This document shows, one piece after another, positions 1-8,945 of a stretch of DNA of 64,000 nt. The translations under genes and the position numbers were made by a program. Below the pieces are notes generated by a model, which saw only the letters and a list, made by a program, of their open reading frames with translations, made no database searches and was not told where the DNA came from. The stretch comes from a gamma proteobacterium HdN1 (lineage in GTDB: Bacteria; Pseudomonadota; Gammaproteobacteria; Pseudomonadales; Ketobacteraceae). The stretch lies in assembly GCA_000198515.1 (NCBI GenBank), contig FP929140.1, positions 62,001-126,000 of the forward strand, given 5' to 3'. Position 1 is the first letter of the stretch. Each line of letters starts with the position of its first letter.

Positions 1-1
1 G

Positions 2-220
2 GATTTTGAGCGCTATCGCAGCGCTTATCGCCGCCAGCTCGCCGCGCATCCGGAATACTGGCAACCTCTCTTGGGCAACTTGGGGGCGCTGACCCTGTGG
101 ACGGTTCAGCGCGACCTTGCTCACTCCCATGTCAGCCTGTTGGCGGATTGGCTGGAAGATGAATATGCAGAACAAGAGCCCCCCAGCTCTCCCGTCTGCT
201 ACCGTGATTTGCCCCCGTAG
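2..220 (+). CDS. C-terminal end of an unrecognised protein (partial)
   Basis: An open frame enters from the left edge and runs 72 codons to a TAG at 218-220. The peptide begins DFERYRSAYRRQLAAHPE and ends VCYRDLPP. It is rich in Arg, Leu, Trp and Tyr and looks like a soluble helical tail. No family is recognised. It is followed 15 bp later by the converging stop of the repeat protein on the other strand. That it is coding is inferred from the uninterrupted frame and normal composition. The start lies outside the window. Confidence 0.5.
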   Translation, partial: DFERYRSAYRRQLAAHPEYWQPLLGNLGALTLWTVQRDLAHSHVSLLADWLEDEYAEQEPPSSPVCYRDLPP

Positions 221-235
221 CCCCGCTACCCACCC

Positions 236-742
236 TTAATGAATAAGCTTCGAACGCCAAGATTCGAGCTTAGCCCGATCAATGCGATCGACCATCGTTG
301 AGGCAAACTCAAGATTACGATCCAGCACGAGATTGACTACATTCGCGACAAAAGCCGGATCAAGGCGCCCAACCAGATCGGCTGAAAATTCCGGGTGCTT
401 GTGTACGCTGCGATTGACCGCGTCGGCAATCAAGTCGGTACTTAAGGTGCTGATCAGGTTGGGCACGAGGTCAGGGTTTTCGCGCAGCGCGCCGTTTACG
501 ACTCGCCCAATCTCATGAAAATCCAGCCCTTTTACAATCCCCGCAACGAATTCTGGATTGCTGCGCAGCACATCGTTGGCGAGTTTTGCGATCAGCTTGG
601 TATCCATGTGGGAGACAAGCTGGGGAACAAAATTGGGCCGTTCTTTGAGGGTGTCGGTGACGGATTTTACAAGGACTTCAACGTCGGATTCCTTGATTAG
701 GCTCTTGGCGATACCAATGATCCAGTTGGTAATTCTACCCAT
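236..742 (-). CDS. Small protein of five 27-residue repeats
   Basis: The 168-residue protein has no signal peptide and no known catalytic motif. After an N-terminal segment of about 33 residues it consists of five tandem units, four of them exactly 27 residues and the last shorter. Each opens with a (N/H/R)-P-(E/D/N)-(F/L) turn and continues with two amphipathic helices, typically ending in a V-V/A-N-x-x-L pattern. Examples are RPNFVPQLV, NPEFVAGIV, NPDLVPNLI and HPEFSADLV. The pattern suggests an alpha-solenoid or helical-bundle scaffold. The function is unknown. It is transcribed away from fadI, and the 484-bp gap between them probably holds both promoters. The regular repeat shows it is a real gene. 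Confidence 0.75.
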   Translation of the reverse strand: MGRITNWIIGIAKSLIKESDVEVLVKSVTDTLKERPNFVPQLVSHMDTKLIAKLANDVLRSNPEFVAGIVKGLDFHEIGRVVNGALRENPDLVPNLISTLSTDLIADAVNRSVHKHPEFSADLVGRLDPAFVANVVNLVLDRNLEFASTMVDRIDRAKLESWRSKLIH

Positions 743-1153
743 GATACTTCCCTCTGTTTGTCGTCGTTGTTATGGCATAAGCGTATGTTTTTTCAGGCGA
801 TTGTCTTTTTTCAAACTATTGTCTTTACGCGGGCGTGACCGGATAATACGGGCGTGTGAACCTATAGTCAGGCGCTGCCGATCCTTGTTGGGCGACGGAT
901 GATATCGCACATTTCGAACTGCGACGCGCCTAGCGATGAAACGGTTTTGCGCAGTGTAACGTGTGGAGCCGTTTTGCAATATCGGTTGTCGCACAATTTT
1001 CAATCAAGGTTGCGAGAAGGCGGCTACTTTTAGCGTTCGGCTTAACAGTTACTGGTTGCCAACACCGCTACTGGTCGCCAACACAGTTTGGGCGGGCGGC
1101 AGAGCCAACCCAATCGAAGAAAATTTACCGTACGATGATCCGGTTTTTATCAC
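743..1153. other. Divergent intergenic region upstream of fadI
   Basis: This non-coding stretch lies between the start of the repeat protein (minus) and the tandem repeat before fadI (plus). Near 797-830 a short motif around attgtcttt occurs twice with spacing of about 17 bp. No convincing sigma-70 boxes, RNA gene or conserved small reading frame was found. Open frames here lack ribosome sites and overlap on both strands, so they are treated as spurious. Confidence 0.4.
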
Positions 1154-1216
1154 GCTTTTAACCCTAATCCATAGGCTTTTAATCCTAATCCGTAGGCTTT
1201 TAATCCTAATCCATAG
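1154..1216. repeat. Three tandem 21-bp repeats in the fadI leader
   Basis: Three consecutive 21-bp copies (1154-1174, 1175-1195, 1196-1216) share the core cttttaatcctaatccatag, with one or two substitutions between copies. The third copy runs directly into the AGGAGG ribosome site of fadI at 1215-1220. The array therefore sits in the 5' untranslated leader or promoter-proximal region. Confidence 0.9.
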
Positions 1217-1226
1217 GAGGATACCC

Positions 1227-2534
1227 ATGAGTACAGCCATTCCCTACCGCAATAGCAATGGTCGCGTGGCCATCGTTGATGCTGTGCGTACCCCGTTTGC
1301 GCGGATTGCCACTGCGTATCGCGATCTCAACGCCATTGATTTGGGCGTATTGGTCGTCAAGGAGTTGATTGAGCGTAACCAGTTGAACGCAGAGGATGTG
1401 CAACAGCTTGTTTTCGGGATGACGGTGATGATCCCCGAAGCGCCGTTTATTGCGCGCGAGATTGCGCTGCAAGCCGGATATCCAAAGATGGATGCTTATT
1501 CTATCACCCGCGCCTGCGCCACCAGTTTTCAGACCACGGCGAGCCTCGCAGACAACATCCTTGCAGGTTACACCGACATTGGTATTGCTGGCGGCACCGA
1601 CTCTACCAGCAGCGTGCGCATCCCGCTTTCGTCCAAGCTTAGCTCCACGCTGCGCGATGTGAACTTTGCCAAGACCACTCAAGACAAGCTGAAGCTGTTG
1701 GCGCAACTCAAGCCTAAAGACGTACTTCCGCAACGGCCGTCGATTACTGAGTATTCAGTCGGTGAGACTATGGGCGAGAGCTGCGAAAAAATGGTGAAAA
1801 AGTGGGGCGTTACTCGTGCAGAGCAAGACGATCTTGCCCATGCATCCCACTCCAACGCGGCTCGCGCGTGGGCGGAAGGCCGAATGGACAAGCAAGTCAT
1901 GGAAGTTCATCTGCCGGATGGCAAGACCTTCCGCGAAGACAACCTGATCCGCAGAAATTCCGAGCGCGGCAGCTACGACAAGCTGAAGCCTGTGTATGAC
2001 ACCACCTCTGGCAAAGGCTCCGTTACCGCCGGAAACAGCAGCCCGCTCACCGATGGCGCCGGCGCGCTTCTTCTGATGAGCGAAGCCCGCGCCCATGCGT
2101 TGGGCTACAAGCCCCTTGGCTATATCCGCTCCTACGCATTTGCTGCACGTACTCCGCGCGACGATTTGTTGATGGGGCCTGTGTTGGCTGCTCCGATGGC
2201 TCTGGAGCGTGCAGGCATTACCTTGGCTGATTTGACCTTGGTGGATATGCATGAGGCATTCGCCGGTCAGGTGGCGTGCAACCTGCGTGGCTTGAACGAT
2301 GCGGAATACCTGAAACAAAATCTGGGCCGCGAGATGCCGACGGGCGAGATTGATCGCAGCATCCTAAACGTAAACGGCGGTTCTGTTGCCTACGGCCATC
2401 CCTTCGGCGCGACGGGCGCACGCGTAATCATGCAGATTCTGTACGAACTGCAACGTCGCGGCGGCGGCTTGGGCCTAACCACAGCATGCGCTGCGGGCGG
2501 CATTGGTGCGGCAATGGTATTGGAAAGCGCGTAA
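1227..2534 (+). CDS. fadI: Acetyl-CoA C-acyltransferase FadI (3-ketoacyl-CoA thiolase)
   Basis: This thiolase catalyses the last step of fatty-acid beta-oxidation, splitting 3-ketoacyl-CoA with CoA to acetyl-CoA and a shortened acyl-CoA. The 435 residues match the length of E. coli FadI (about 436). Visible landmarks are AIVDAVRTPFAR at the N-terminus, the nucleophile region SITRACATSFQT (active Cys), MHEAFAGQ, GGSVAYGHPFGATGAR (catalytic His) and TACAAGGIGAAMV near the C-terminus (second Cys). ATG 1227 is chosen because AGGAGG lies six bases upstream; the frame stays open further upstream only through the tandem repeats. The usual FadJ partner gene is not adjacent, so the alpha subunit must be encoded elsewhere. 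A terminator follows at 2541-2577. Confidence 0.93.
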   Translation: MSTAIPYRNSNGRVAIVDAVRTPFARIATAYRDLNAIDLGVLVVKELIERNQLNAEDVQQLVFGMTVMIPEAPFIAREIALQAGYPKMDAYSITRACATSFQTTASLADNILAGYTDIGIAGGTDSTSSVRIPLSSKLSSTLRDVNFAKTTQDKLKLLAQLKPKDVLPQRPSITEYSVGETMGESCEKMVKKWGVTRAEQDDLAHASHSNAARAWAEGRMDKQVMEVHLPDGKTFREDNLIRRNSERGSYDKLKPVYDTTSGKGSVTAGNSSPLTDGAGALLLMSEARAHALGYKPLGYIRSYAFAARTPRDDLLMGPVLAAPMALERAGITLADLTLVDMHEAFAGQVACNLRGLNDAEYLKQNLGREMPTGEIDRSILNVNGGSVAYGHPFGATGARVIMQILYELQRRGGGLGLTTACAAGGIGAAMVLESA

Positions 2535-2540
2535 CGTAAC

Positions 2541-2577
2541 AGGGGCGCGCTCGCTTTGGCGTGCCCCTACTTTTGTT
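2541..2577 (+). terminator. Rho-independent terminator after fadI
   Basis: Arms aggggcgcgc (2541-2550) and gcgtgcccct (2559-2568) pair at nine of ten positions around an 8-nt loop. They are followed by a T-rich tract (ttttgtt at 2571-2577). This lies 6 bp after the fadI stop. Confidence 0.75.
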
Positions 2578-2596
2578 GCACCCGTTTTGAAATTTG

Positions 2597-2628
2597 CCCG
2601 CGCTGCCTAGATCGCGCGCTGCCTAAAT
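2597..2628. repeat. Two tandem 16-bp repeats between convergent genes
   Basis: Units 2597-2612 and 2613-2628 share gcgctgccta(g/a)at with two mismatches. They lie around the stop codon of the minus-strand secreted protein. Confidence 0.7.
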
Positions 2629-2946
2629 CGGTTGATCCAGCAGCTGTAGCGCCTGAGCGTTGGGAATGGGCGGCGGGAGTAATTCCCGCGGCAAGGGAGG
2701 CGGCACGCGGCCAGTGCTGGCACCGTTTGGGCGGGAAAGAGAGCTGCGAGCGGGCGTTTGGCCGGCGGGCTTTGCGTTGTTGGCTTCCGCCTCGGTGCGT
2801 CGCTCAATGGGGCGATCGACTTGACGTACAAAACGACTGCCATCACCACGCTTGCCGAAGGTATAGATCTCAGCAGCCCCGCTGTTTGCTGTGAGCAGCA
2901 GCGCCGATCCTGCAATCGCTAATGTTATGAGCCATCGCCGTTGCAT
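2623..2946 (-). CDS. Small secreted proline-rich protein
   Basis: The 107-residue protein starts with a clear signal peptide: MQRRW, then the hydrophobic stretch LITLAIAGSALLLTANS, with likely cleavage at GAA-EIY. The mature part begins EIYTFGKRGDGSRFV, which loosely recalls the short N-terminal segment of DUF4124-type periplasmic proteins. It continues as a disordered tail rich in Pro, Arg and Glu (RVPPPLPRELLPPP). ATG 2946 is chosen over an upstream in-frame TTG because a purine-rich aggggggttc ribosome site lies just before it. It converges with fadI. The function is unknown and the family assignment is a guess. Confidence 0.65.
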   Translation of the reverse strand: MQRRWLITLAIAGSALLLTANSGAAEIYTFGKRGDGSRFVRQVDRPIERRTEAEANNAKPAGQTPARSSLSRPNGASTGRVPPPLPRELLPPPIPNAQALQLLDQPI

Positions 2947-3124
2947 GGAGAACCCCCCTAACAAACGCCCCTCACAAACGTTACCCTGCAGACAACGCTA
3001 TCATCCAGACAAATCTTACCCCGCATTCTACCGAGATGCAGCATTGCTGCCAACGAGATGCGGTCGGCAATCCCAATCGCTGTGAACGTGGTCACTGTTT
3101 TGTGCAGAGAGGGCAGGCGCAGGT

Positions 3125-4774
3125 CTAGGCGAGGCGTGACAAAAGCCCATCCCAAACCGCCGAATAGTGCGGATCTGAAGGCTGGCTTTTTTCGGTGTCG
3201 AATTCAAAAACAGAGCTGAGTTCATCGTCTTGCAGCGGCTCGTAGTGTCGAATCTGTTGGCGTAGCACCTCAATGGTGGCATCCGACGCGTCGGTTCCTT
3301 GCCGTTGCCGCTCCCGAATGCGCGATTCCAGCACTGGTGTAGGTGCGTTAAAGTGGAGAATCGTAAAGGGGGCCTCAAGCGCCTGCGCGACTTCTCGAAA
3401 ACCGTTGCGCTGCCAACGCTGCAAGTGAGTGGCGTCAACGATTACCGGAAATCCTGCGTTCAAAAGAGCGGCTGCTTGTTCTTGCAGGTAGGCGTAGGTC
3501 GCGCGCGTCACAGAGGGCGCATACAGTTGAGTCGAAGTGTGCGTGCCCTCTGTGCTTGATTTTTCGGCATTATTTTCTTTCACGAGATCGGCAAATATGC
3601 GCTTGCGTTCAACGTCGGAGCGTAGGCGGATGGCGCCTAGGCGTTTTACCAGTGCGTGGGTGTGAGTGGTTTTGCCGCTGCCCGAAAACCCGTGGGTAAT
3701 TAGGAGGCAGGGCTTGCGGGTAAATGCATATTGCCAAGCTTTGTGGAGATAGTGGCTGGCGGATTGCCGTAAGGAGTTTAGGTGCACATCGTTTGCGATC
3801 TTAGATTTGGAAAGAGCTAATTTTTGATTTCGCTGTAGCCAAGCCACTTTGGCGCGAACCATTGCTCGATAGGCGAGATAATAGGGCAGTAGTTGAGCGC
3901 CGGCGTAGTCGCCACTACGCTCTAAATAGTCATTGATCAGCCAGTGGGCGAGGTCGGGGCGCTGGTGGTGGTCGAGATCCATTGCTAAAAATGCAAGTTC
4001 GCTGATTACGTCGATCCAGCGCAATTCTGGGTTAAATTCGATGCAGTCAAAAAGCTGCACGACGCTGCCCTCCAGCAAAATATTGCCTAAATGCAGATCG
4101 CCATGGCATTCGCGCACGAAGCCAGTTTCTTTGCGGCTTGAAAATAGCGGGCTGAGCATTTTGTGCTGGCGGTCAAGCCAAGATTGGTAGGCGAGCAGCT
4201 CCGAACGATCCGTTTGATCCTCGCTGGACGCACCGAGTGCAGGAAGGATTTCGGCGATATTTTCCTCGCTATAACGACGAATGCAAGTGGGTGTGCCGAA
4301 GTTGGAATTTTTCTCCGCAGCATGGATCGCTTGATGGAAAGTGTGCAGTGTACGGGAAATGAGGGTGATTTCATCTTGTTCGAGTGCCCCATGCGCAAGG
4401 CGTTGATCAAGCAGATCACTTTGCTTGAAGCGCCGCATTTTTACGGCATACTCGAAGGCTTGCGCTTGTGCGTTGTGCTCCTCAAGTTTGGGTTGTAGAG
4501 GCGAACCGGTAATCGCGCATAAACCCAGATAAAGTCCGTGGGTTTGGCGCTGGTTGAGGCGCAGCTCTTCCTCGCAATAGTGCTTGCGAAGCGCAAGCGT
4601 GGAGAAATCCAGAAATTCGAGCTTGAGTGGCTTTTTGATTTTATAAGCGAAATCGCCTGCCAGTAAAACCCATGAAATATGAGTTTCGATCAACTCCATT
4701 TGCTCTATGGAATCTGAATGGCGCTCCGCCTGCAATAGCGCTTGGATCAACGGGGGGTGGTGATTGCGTTCCAT
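3125..4774 (-). CDS. Bifunctional APH-like kinase / AAA P-loop protein
   Basis: The 549-residue protein has two kinase-like halves. Residues about 20-335 have the aminoglycoside-phosphotransferase fold, with the catalytic loop CHGDLHLGNILLE and the metal-binding IEFNPELRWIDV. Residues about 350-549 have an AAA_33-type P-loop (ITHGFSGSGKTTHT), a Walker B-like PVIVDATHLQ and a basic lid region. This fusion is widespread in proteobacteria as an uncharacterised phosphotransferase/ATPase. The substrate is unknown, and antibiotic resistance should not be assumed. It is divergent from dprA. The start ATG has gagaag about 8 bases upstream. Confidence 0.85.
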   Translation of the reverse strand: MERNHHPPLIQALLQAERHSDSIEQMELIETHISWVLLAGDFAYKIKKPLKLEFLDFSTLALRKHYCEEELRLNQRQTHGLYLGLCAITGSPLQPKLEEHNAQAQAFEYAVKMRRFKQSDLLDQRLAHGALEQDEITLISRTLHTFHQAIHAAEKNSNFGTPTCIRRYSEENIAEILPALGASSEDQTDRSELLAYQSWLDRQHKMLSPLFSSRKETGFVRECHGDLHLGNILLEGSVVQLFDCIEFNPELRWIDVISELAFLAMDLDHHQRPDLAHWLINDYLERSGDYAGAQLLPYYLAYRAMVRAKVAWLQRNQKLALSKSKIANDVHLNSLRQSASHYLHKAWQYAFTRKPCLLITHGFSGSGKTTHTHALVKRLGAIRLRSDVERKRIFADLVKENNAEKSSTEGTHTSTQLYAPSVTRATYAYLQEQAAALLNAGFPVIVDATHLQRWQRNGFREVAQALEAPFTILHFNAPTPVLESRIRERQRQGTDASDATIEVLRQQIRHYEPLQDDELSSVFEFDTEKSQPSDPHYSAVWDGLLSRLA

Positions 4775-4927
4775 CCGATGGCTTCTCAGTAGAGAGAAGG
4801 GAGATTGCTTTCAGGGTAGCGATTCCGTTTCAAGGCTTCAAGCAGTGAAGACGTATTCCCGTGCTGGGTGTGGGCTTGTGCGCAGGGTGTCTCATTGAGC
4901 TGCATTTATGTTTTTGGAGACTTTCTA

Positions 4928-6193
4928 ATGGACATGCCCGCCCGAATCGCGCCCACCCCTGATCTGCCGTTACGTCTTGCTTTGCAGCGCGCACCCTTGC
5001 TGGGCCCGGCAACGTTCCGTGATCTGCGGGCCGCATTTGGCGCACCGGAAGATTGGCATCGTGTTTCGGACAATGCGCTGCGGAGCGTCGTAAGCCGCCA
5101 CCAGTGGCCGGTGCTGGCAAATTTACTAGCCTCTTCTGCGGGTGATCAGCCGGGGGTTGCGCGTGATTTGGCGTGGCTTGCCGAAGATCGCCACTATGTG
5201 GTGTGTATCGATGATGCCGCTTATCCGGTGTTGCTTCGTCAGGTGCGAGATGCGCCGCCCCTGCTTTTTGTGCACGGAGAGCTTGCCTCTTTGCGGATGC
5301 CCCAATTGGCGGTGGTGGGCACGCGCCATCCAACGCGAGCGGGCCTAAAAGACTGCGCCAGCTTTTCCAAGCATTTGGTGGGGCGGGGGTTGGCCATCAC
5401 GAGCGGGCTTGCTTTGGGGGTGGACGGCGCGGCGCACTTTGCTGCGTTGGATGCCGGTGGCGTGACCTTGGCAGTTTTGGCGCACGGGATGCATCAAATT
5501 TATCCAGCGCGTCATCGGGTACTGGCATCGCGTATTGCCGAAACCGGCGCGCTGATCAGCGAGTTTCCTGTGGGGGTTGAGGCGCAGCCAGAGTACTTTC
5601 CACGCCGCAATCGTATTATTAGCGGGATGTCGCTGGGGGTGTTGGTGGTGGAGGCTGCGATTCGCAGCGGATCGCTGATCACGGCAAGAGAGGCAATGGA
5701 GCAGGGGCGAGAGGTTTTTGCGATTCCCGGTTCCATTCATAGCCCTTTGGCGCGGGGTTGCCATCATCTGATTCGTCAAGGTGCGAAGCTTGTAGAAACG
5801 GGCGAGGATATTGTTGAGGATCTGGGGCCACTGTTAAGCATGGTGCTTCCGGGATTGAGTGCGTTTGTGCGGGAGACGGCGAGTGCTCTTGAGGCTTCTG
5901 AAGGCAAGTTGCGGCGTGCAAAGGAGCTTGCCGCAGAACCTGAAACAGAAGATCTTTTTACGACGGCTGAAGCCCACACGCCAAAGGGGCTGCAAGCTAC
6001 TACGAAACCATCCGAAAACCACGATACGCCGGAGGGGCGTATTCTTGCACTGCTGTATGCAGAACCGCATTCCGTTGATGATCTGGTGGAGCGTACCGAG
6101 CTCGGTACAGCAGAAATCAATGCGACCCTAATGATGTTGGAGCTGGAAGGAAGAATTGTGCAGATGAGTGGCGTATATCAAGCGATCGCCTAG
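4928..6193 (+). CDS. dprA: DNA-processing protein DprA
   Basis: DprA loads RecA onto incoming single-stranded DNA during natural transformation. The 421-residue protein has an N-terminal SAM-like region (1-90) and the Rossmann DprA core (about 100-310). The core shows VVGTRHPTRAG, TSGLALGVDGAAHFAAL, EFPVGVEAQPEYFPRRNRII and GSLITAREAMEQGREVFAIPG. It ends in a winged-helix domain (EGRILALLYAEPHSVDDLV). ATG 4928 is chosen because ttggaga lies just upstream; an in-frame start 20 codons earlier has no ribosome site. dprA often sits beside tsaC-hemF-aroE in gammaproteobacteria, but here that cluster is 15 kb away. The stop converges with the histidine kinase 4 bp away. Confidence 0.93.
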   Translation: MDMPARIAPTPDLPLRLALQRAPLLGPATFRDLRAAFGAPEDWHRVSDNALRSVVSRHQWPVLANLLASSAGDQPGVARDLAWLAEDRHYVVCIDDAAYPVLLRQVRDAPPLLFVHGELASLRMPQLAVVGTRHPTRAGLKDCASFSKHLVGRGLAITSGLALGVDGAAHFAALDAGGVTLAVLAHGMHQIYPARHRVLASRIAETGALISEFPVGVEAQPEYFPRRNRIISGMSLGVLVVEAAIRSGSLITAREAMEQGREVFAIPGSIHSPLARGCHHLIRQGAKLVETGEDIVEDLGPLLSMVLPGLSAFVRETASALEASEGKLRRAKELAAEPETEDLFTTAEAHTPKGLQATTKPSENHDTPEGRILALLYAEPHSVDDLVERTELGTAEINATLMMLELEGRIVQMSGVYQAIA

Positions 6194-6197
6194 CGTT

Positions 6198-8945
6198 TTA
6201 TTCTGGTTTTTGTTCCAAAGCTGGCGCCACGAGCGGTAAATCTAGAATAAAGCAGCTTCCCTTGCCGACGTCGCTCTGTACTTCGACTTTGCCCCCCAAA
6301 ATTCCCGTGACCAGATTGTAGGTAATGTGTAGGCCGAGCCCTGAGCCGCCGTGGCCAAGTTTGGTGGTAAAAAAAGGGTCAAAGATTTTCCTCATGTTTT
6401 CAGGCGAAATTCCGATGCCGTTATCGGATACGTTCAAGCGCATCCAGCCTGACCTGATAAGCTCTGCGTTGAGTGAAATACGGTTTGATGCGCCACCTTC
6501 ATCGCTGCGACCATTGGGTGCTTTTCCTTCAAATGCGTGAACGAGCGCGTTATTGATCAGATTGATAAGCACCTGCCCCAAAGGGCCAGGAAAACTATCA
6601 AGATGGAGATCCTCTGGCACTTGGTCGATGAGTTGGATGGTGGTTTTTCGAAGGCTGGGGTGTAGCGCTAGTGCGATTTCGTGAGTGAGACCTTTTAAGC
6701 TGAATTCACGACGCTGGTAGCTGGTTTGGTCTACGGCCAATTGCTTAAAGCTACGAATAAGTTCGGCGGCGCGCTCCAGATTGCGCTCTATAATTGCGCT
6801 GCTTTCTGCTACTTCGCTGACAAATTCGCTGAGCGCGGTGCGTGTTAAACCCGATTCAATTTTCTGCCGAAAATTATTCTGGTTCTGATTGAGTGCGCTG
6901 GCGAGCATCACTGCATTGCCAATGGGGGTGTTGAGCTCGTGGGCGATACCGGCGACGAGGGCGCCGAGGGAGGCTAGTTTTTCGTTCTGTATCAACTCAT
7001 TTTGGGTTCTTTGCAGTGTGGTGAGCGCATTTTGAAGTTCGGTTGTGCGCTTCTCAACGCGTAACTCTAAGGTCGCGTTGAGTTCCCGAATTTGTTGTTC
7101 TTGACGTTTTCTCTCGGTGATGTCGATTTCGATTCCGTCAAAAATGATATGGCCGTCGGAAAGCCGTTTCGGCGATGAAATTACCATGAACCAGCGTTGG
7201 CTTCCGTCGGGCATAATGGAGCTTATTTCTATACGGAACTCCTTCATCTGTTGAATACAGAGCGCTTCTTTGTCAGCAACGATTTGCTGATATTCTGGCA
7301 ATGCTTGTTTGTATAGGATAGAGGAATCTGCTAATACGTCCTTGACGCTCACCTGATGAATTCGCTCAATTCCTTCGCTCAGATAACGAAAGTGGCGGGT
7401 TTCTCCATGCTTGCCGCAGTCGATCTGGTAGAGGGCGCAGTCTGGCAGGTTGTCGCTGATTCGCTTTAGGCGCTCTTGGTTTTCTTCAAGGCTTTGTTGG
7501 GCTTCGATCAGCGACGTAATGTTGATATGGGTGCCTAGGGTTTTGTCGGTGAATCTGCCGTTCGCGTCGCGTAGTGTTCGTCCTTTGGACAGAATCCACA
7601 CCCAACCTCCCTGTGCGTTGCGCATGCGGAAGGTGTTTTCATATAAAGAGGTTTTCTCGCCCGCAAGATAGCGAGCAAACGCCTCTGTGGCTTGATCCTT
7701 GTCGCCCGGATGCAGGAGTGTGGCCCATGTGTTTTCGAGGTTTGGTTTGCCAGTAAGATCAAAGTTCGCGGGCGATAAACCCAGCATGCTGAAGTACTCA
7801 TGGCTGCACCAGAGGTACTGGGCTTTCGCATCCCACTCCCATACGCCGGTATCAGAGACTTTTGCAAGGGCAATAAAGCGCTCACTTTCTCGGCGCAAAT
7901 CTTCTTGCGCTTGTTTACGAGCGCTGATGTCTTGGCGTGCGCCCATAAATTTTAAGGGCGCGCCCAGTGCGTCGCGCTCGGTGACGCGCCCGCTATCCTC
8001 TACCCAAACCCAATGGCCATCTTTGTGGCGCGCACGGCTTTCTGTATGGAAGCGTTCTGTTTCGCCGCATAGGTGAGCGCGCAGGCGCGCGGTGATCATG
8101 GGCGCGTCGTCGGGGTGCGCAAGCTTTAAAGGCGTTTTGCTGGTGATGGGGGCCATCTCATCAAGCCGGTAGCCGATGATCTCCGCCCAGCGTTCATCCA
8201 GAATAAATTGATCGCTGCTAGTGTCCCACTCCCATGTTCCGCAATGAATGGCATCAACAATGCTTTCTAGTCGCGTTCGTTCGTATGCAATTTCTTTTGC
8301 GAGCTCGCGAGTCGGTGCGGCAAAATGACGGCTCATTCTTAGCGTTACAATGATGCCAATGAAAGCTAAAAAAAACAGCAGAAATGCTGTATAGAGCAAG
8401 CCGTGGTAGAGAGATTTTTCGATCGAACTTTCCGAAATACCAACGAGTAAAACGCCTTGAGTTTGATTGTTGAAACCCCCGTAGTACATCACGCCGATTT
8501 CCCGTACGATCCCCAAATTGGCGATGGAAAGTTTGCGCACGCGGATTGTTGTGCTTTCGCTTAAAAGCGGCTTGATATGTTCAAGCTCTTGATTTGAAGC
8601 TGGAAGCCCGTTCTCGCTGCTCGTGCTGCTGGCGATGATCACGCCGTGGGTGTCAATCAAACGAATATAGGCAATGTCGTCCTCATCTTTTTGCAATTTT
8701 TCGATGAGTAAGCGCGCCTGATATTTTCCTGCAAAACTTACACGGCTTAAGGCATCTGCGAGCACTTCCGTGGTGAGCGTGGCCAGTCTGCTTTGCTCGC
8801 GATCCATTGCAGTACGCAAGTATCCGCTGGCTGCAACAAGAGCCACCAGCATTAAGCTCGTGATTAGAAGCCCAAAACTAAGCGCCATGCTCCGGTCGAT
8901 GTGGGAAAAATCTTGGGGCTGTAATCGCAAGCTGGCATTGGCCAT
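6198..8945 (-). CDS. Membrane PAS-sensor histidine kinase
   Basis: This 915-residue kinase is the last gene of a five-gene operon. It has TM1 (about 20-42), a periplasmic sensor domain, TM2 (about 184-206), and three PAS/PAC units (landmarks GHWVWVEDSGRV, GGWVWILSKGRT, GSQRWFMVISSP). A coiled coil follows, then a dimerisation helix with the phospho-acceptor His in LVAGIAHELNTPIGN, and an ATPase domain (NLINNALVHAFEG, VSDNGIGI, GHGGSGLGLHI). There is no attached receiver. Its ATG overlaps the TGA of the binding-protein gene by one base (TGATG at 8947-8943), so the two are translationally coupled. I infer that the binding protein presents ligand to the periplasmic domain and that the kinase signals to the receiver protein two genes upstream. 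Confidence 0.9.
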   Translation of the reverse strand: MANASLRLQPQDFSHIDRSMALSFGLLITSLMLVALVAASGYLRTAMDREQSRLATLTTEVLADALSRVSFAGKYQARLLIEKLQKDEDDIAYIRLIDTHGVIIASSTSSENGLPASNQELEHIKPLLSESTTIRVRKLSIANLGIVREIGVMYYGGFNNQTQGVLLVGISESSIEKSLYHGLLYTAFLLFFLAFIGIIVTLRMSRHFAAPTRELAKEIAYERTRLESIVDAIHCGTWEWDTSSDQFILDERWAEIIGYRLDEMAPITSKTPLKLAHPDDAPMITARLRAHLCGETERFHTESRARHKDGHWVWVEDSGRVTERDALGAPLKFMGARQDISARKQAQEDLRRESERFIALAKVSDTGVWEWDAKAQYLWCSHEYFSMLGLSPANFDLTGKPNLENTWATLLHPGDKDQATEAFARYLAGEKTSLYENTFRMRNAQGGWVWILSKGRTLRDANGRFTDKTLGTHINITSLIEAQQSLEENQERLKRISDNLPDCALYQIDCGKHGETRHFRYLSEGIERIHQVSVKDVLADSSILYKQALPEYQQIVADKEALCIQQMKEFRIEISSIMPDGSQRWFMVISSPKRLSDGHIIFDGIEIDITERKRQEQQIRELNATLELRVEKRTTELQNALTTLQRTQNELIQNEKLASLGALVAGIAHELNTPIGNAVMLASALNQNQNNFRQKIESGLTRTALSEFVSEVAESSAIIERNLERAAELIRSFKQLAVDQTSYQRREFSLKGLTHEIALALHPSLRKTTIQLIDQVPEDLHLDSFPGPLGQVLINLINNALVHAFEGKAPNGRSDEGGASNRISLNAELIRSGWMRLNVSDNGIGISPENMRKIFDPFFTTKLGHGGSGLGLHITYNLVTGILGGKVEVQSDVGKGSCFILDLPLVAPALEQKPE

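Noticed and set aside
770-1003. Possible small gene on the minus strand
   Set aside because: Basic, low-complexity peptide with no ribosome site; it overlaps other open frames in a divergent promoter region.
963-1226. N-terminal extension of fadI by 88 codons
   Set aside because: The extension translates the 21-bp tandem repeats into LLILIHR-like peptides and bypasses an excellent AGGAGG at 1215-1220. FadI length fits the ATG at 1227.
3125-4774. Aminoglycoside resistance gene
   Set aside because: The APH-like fold is fused to an AAA domain in a widespread chromosomal family with no shown drug substrate, and there is no mobile context.
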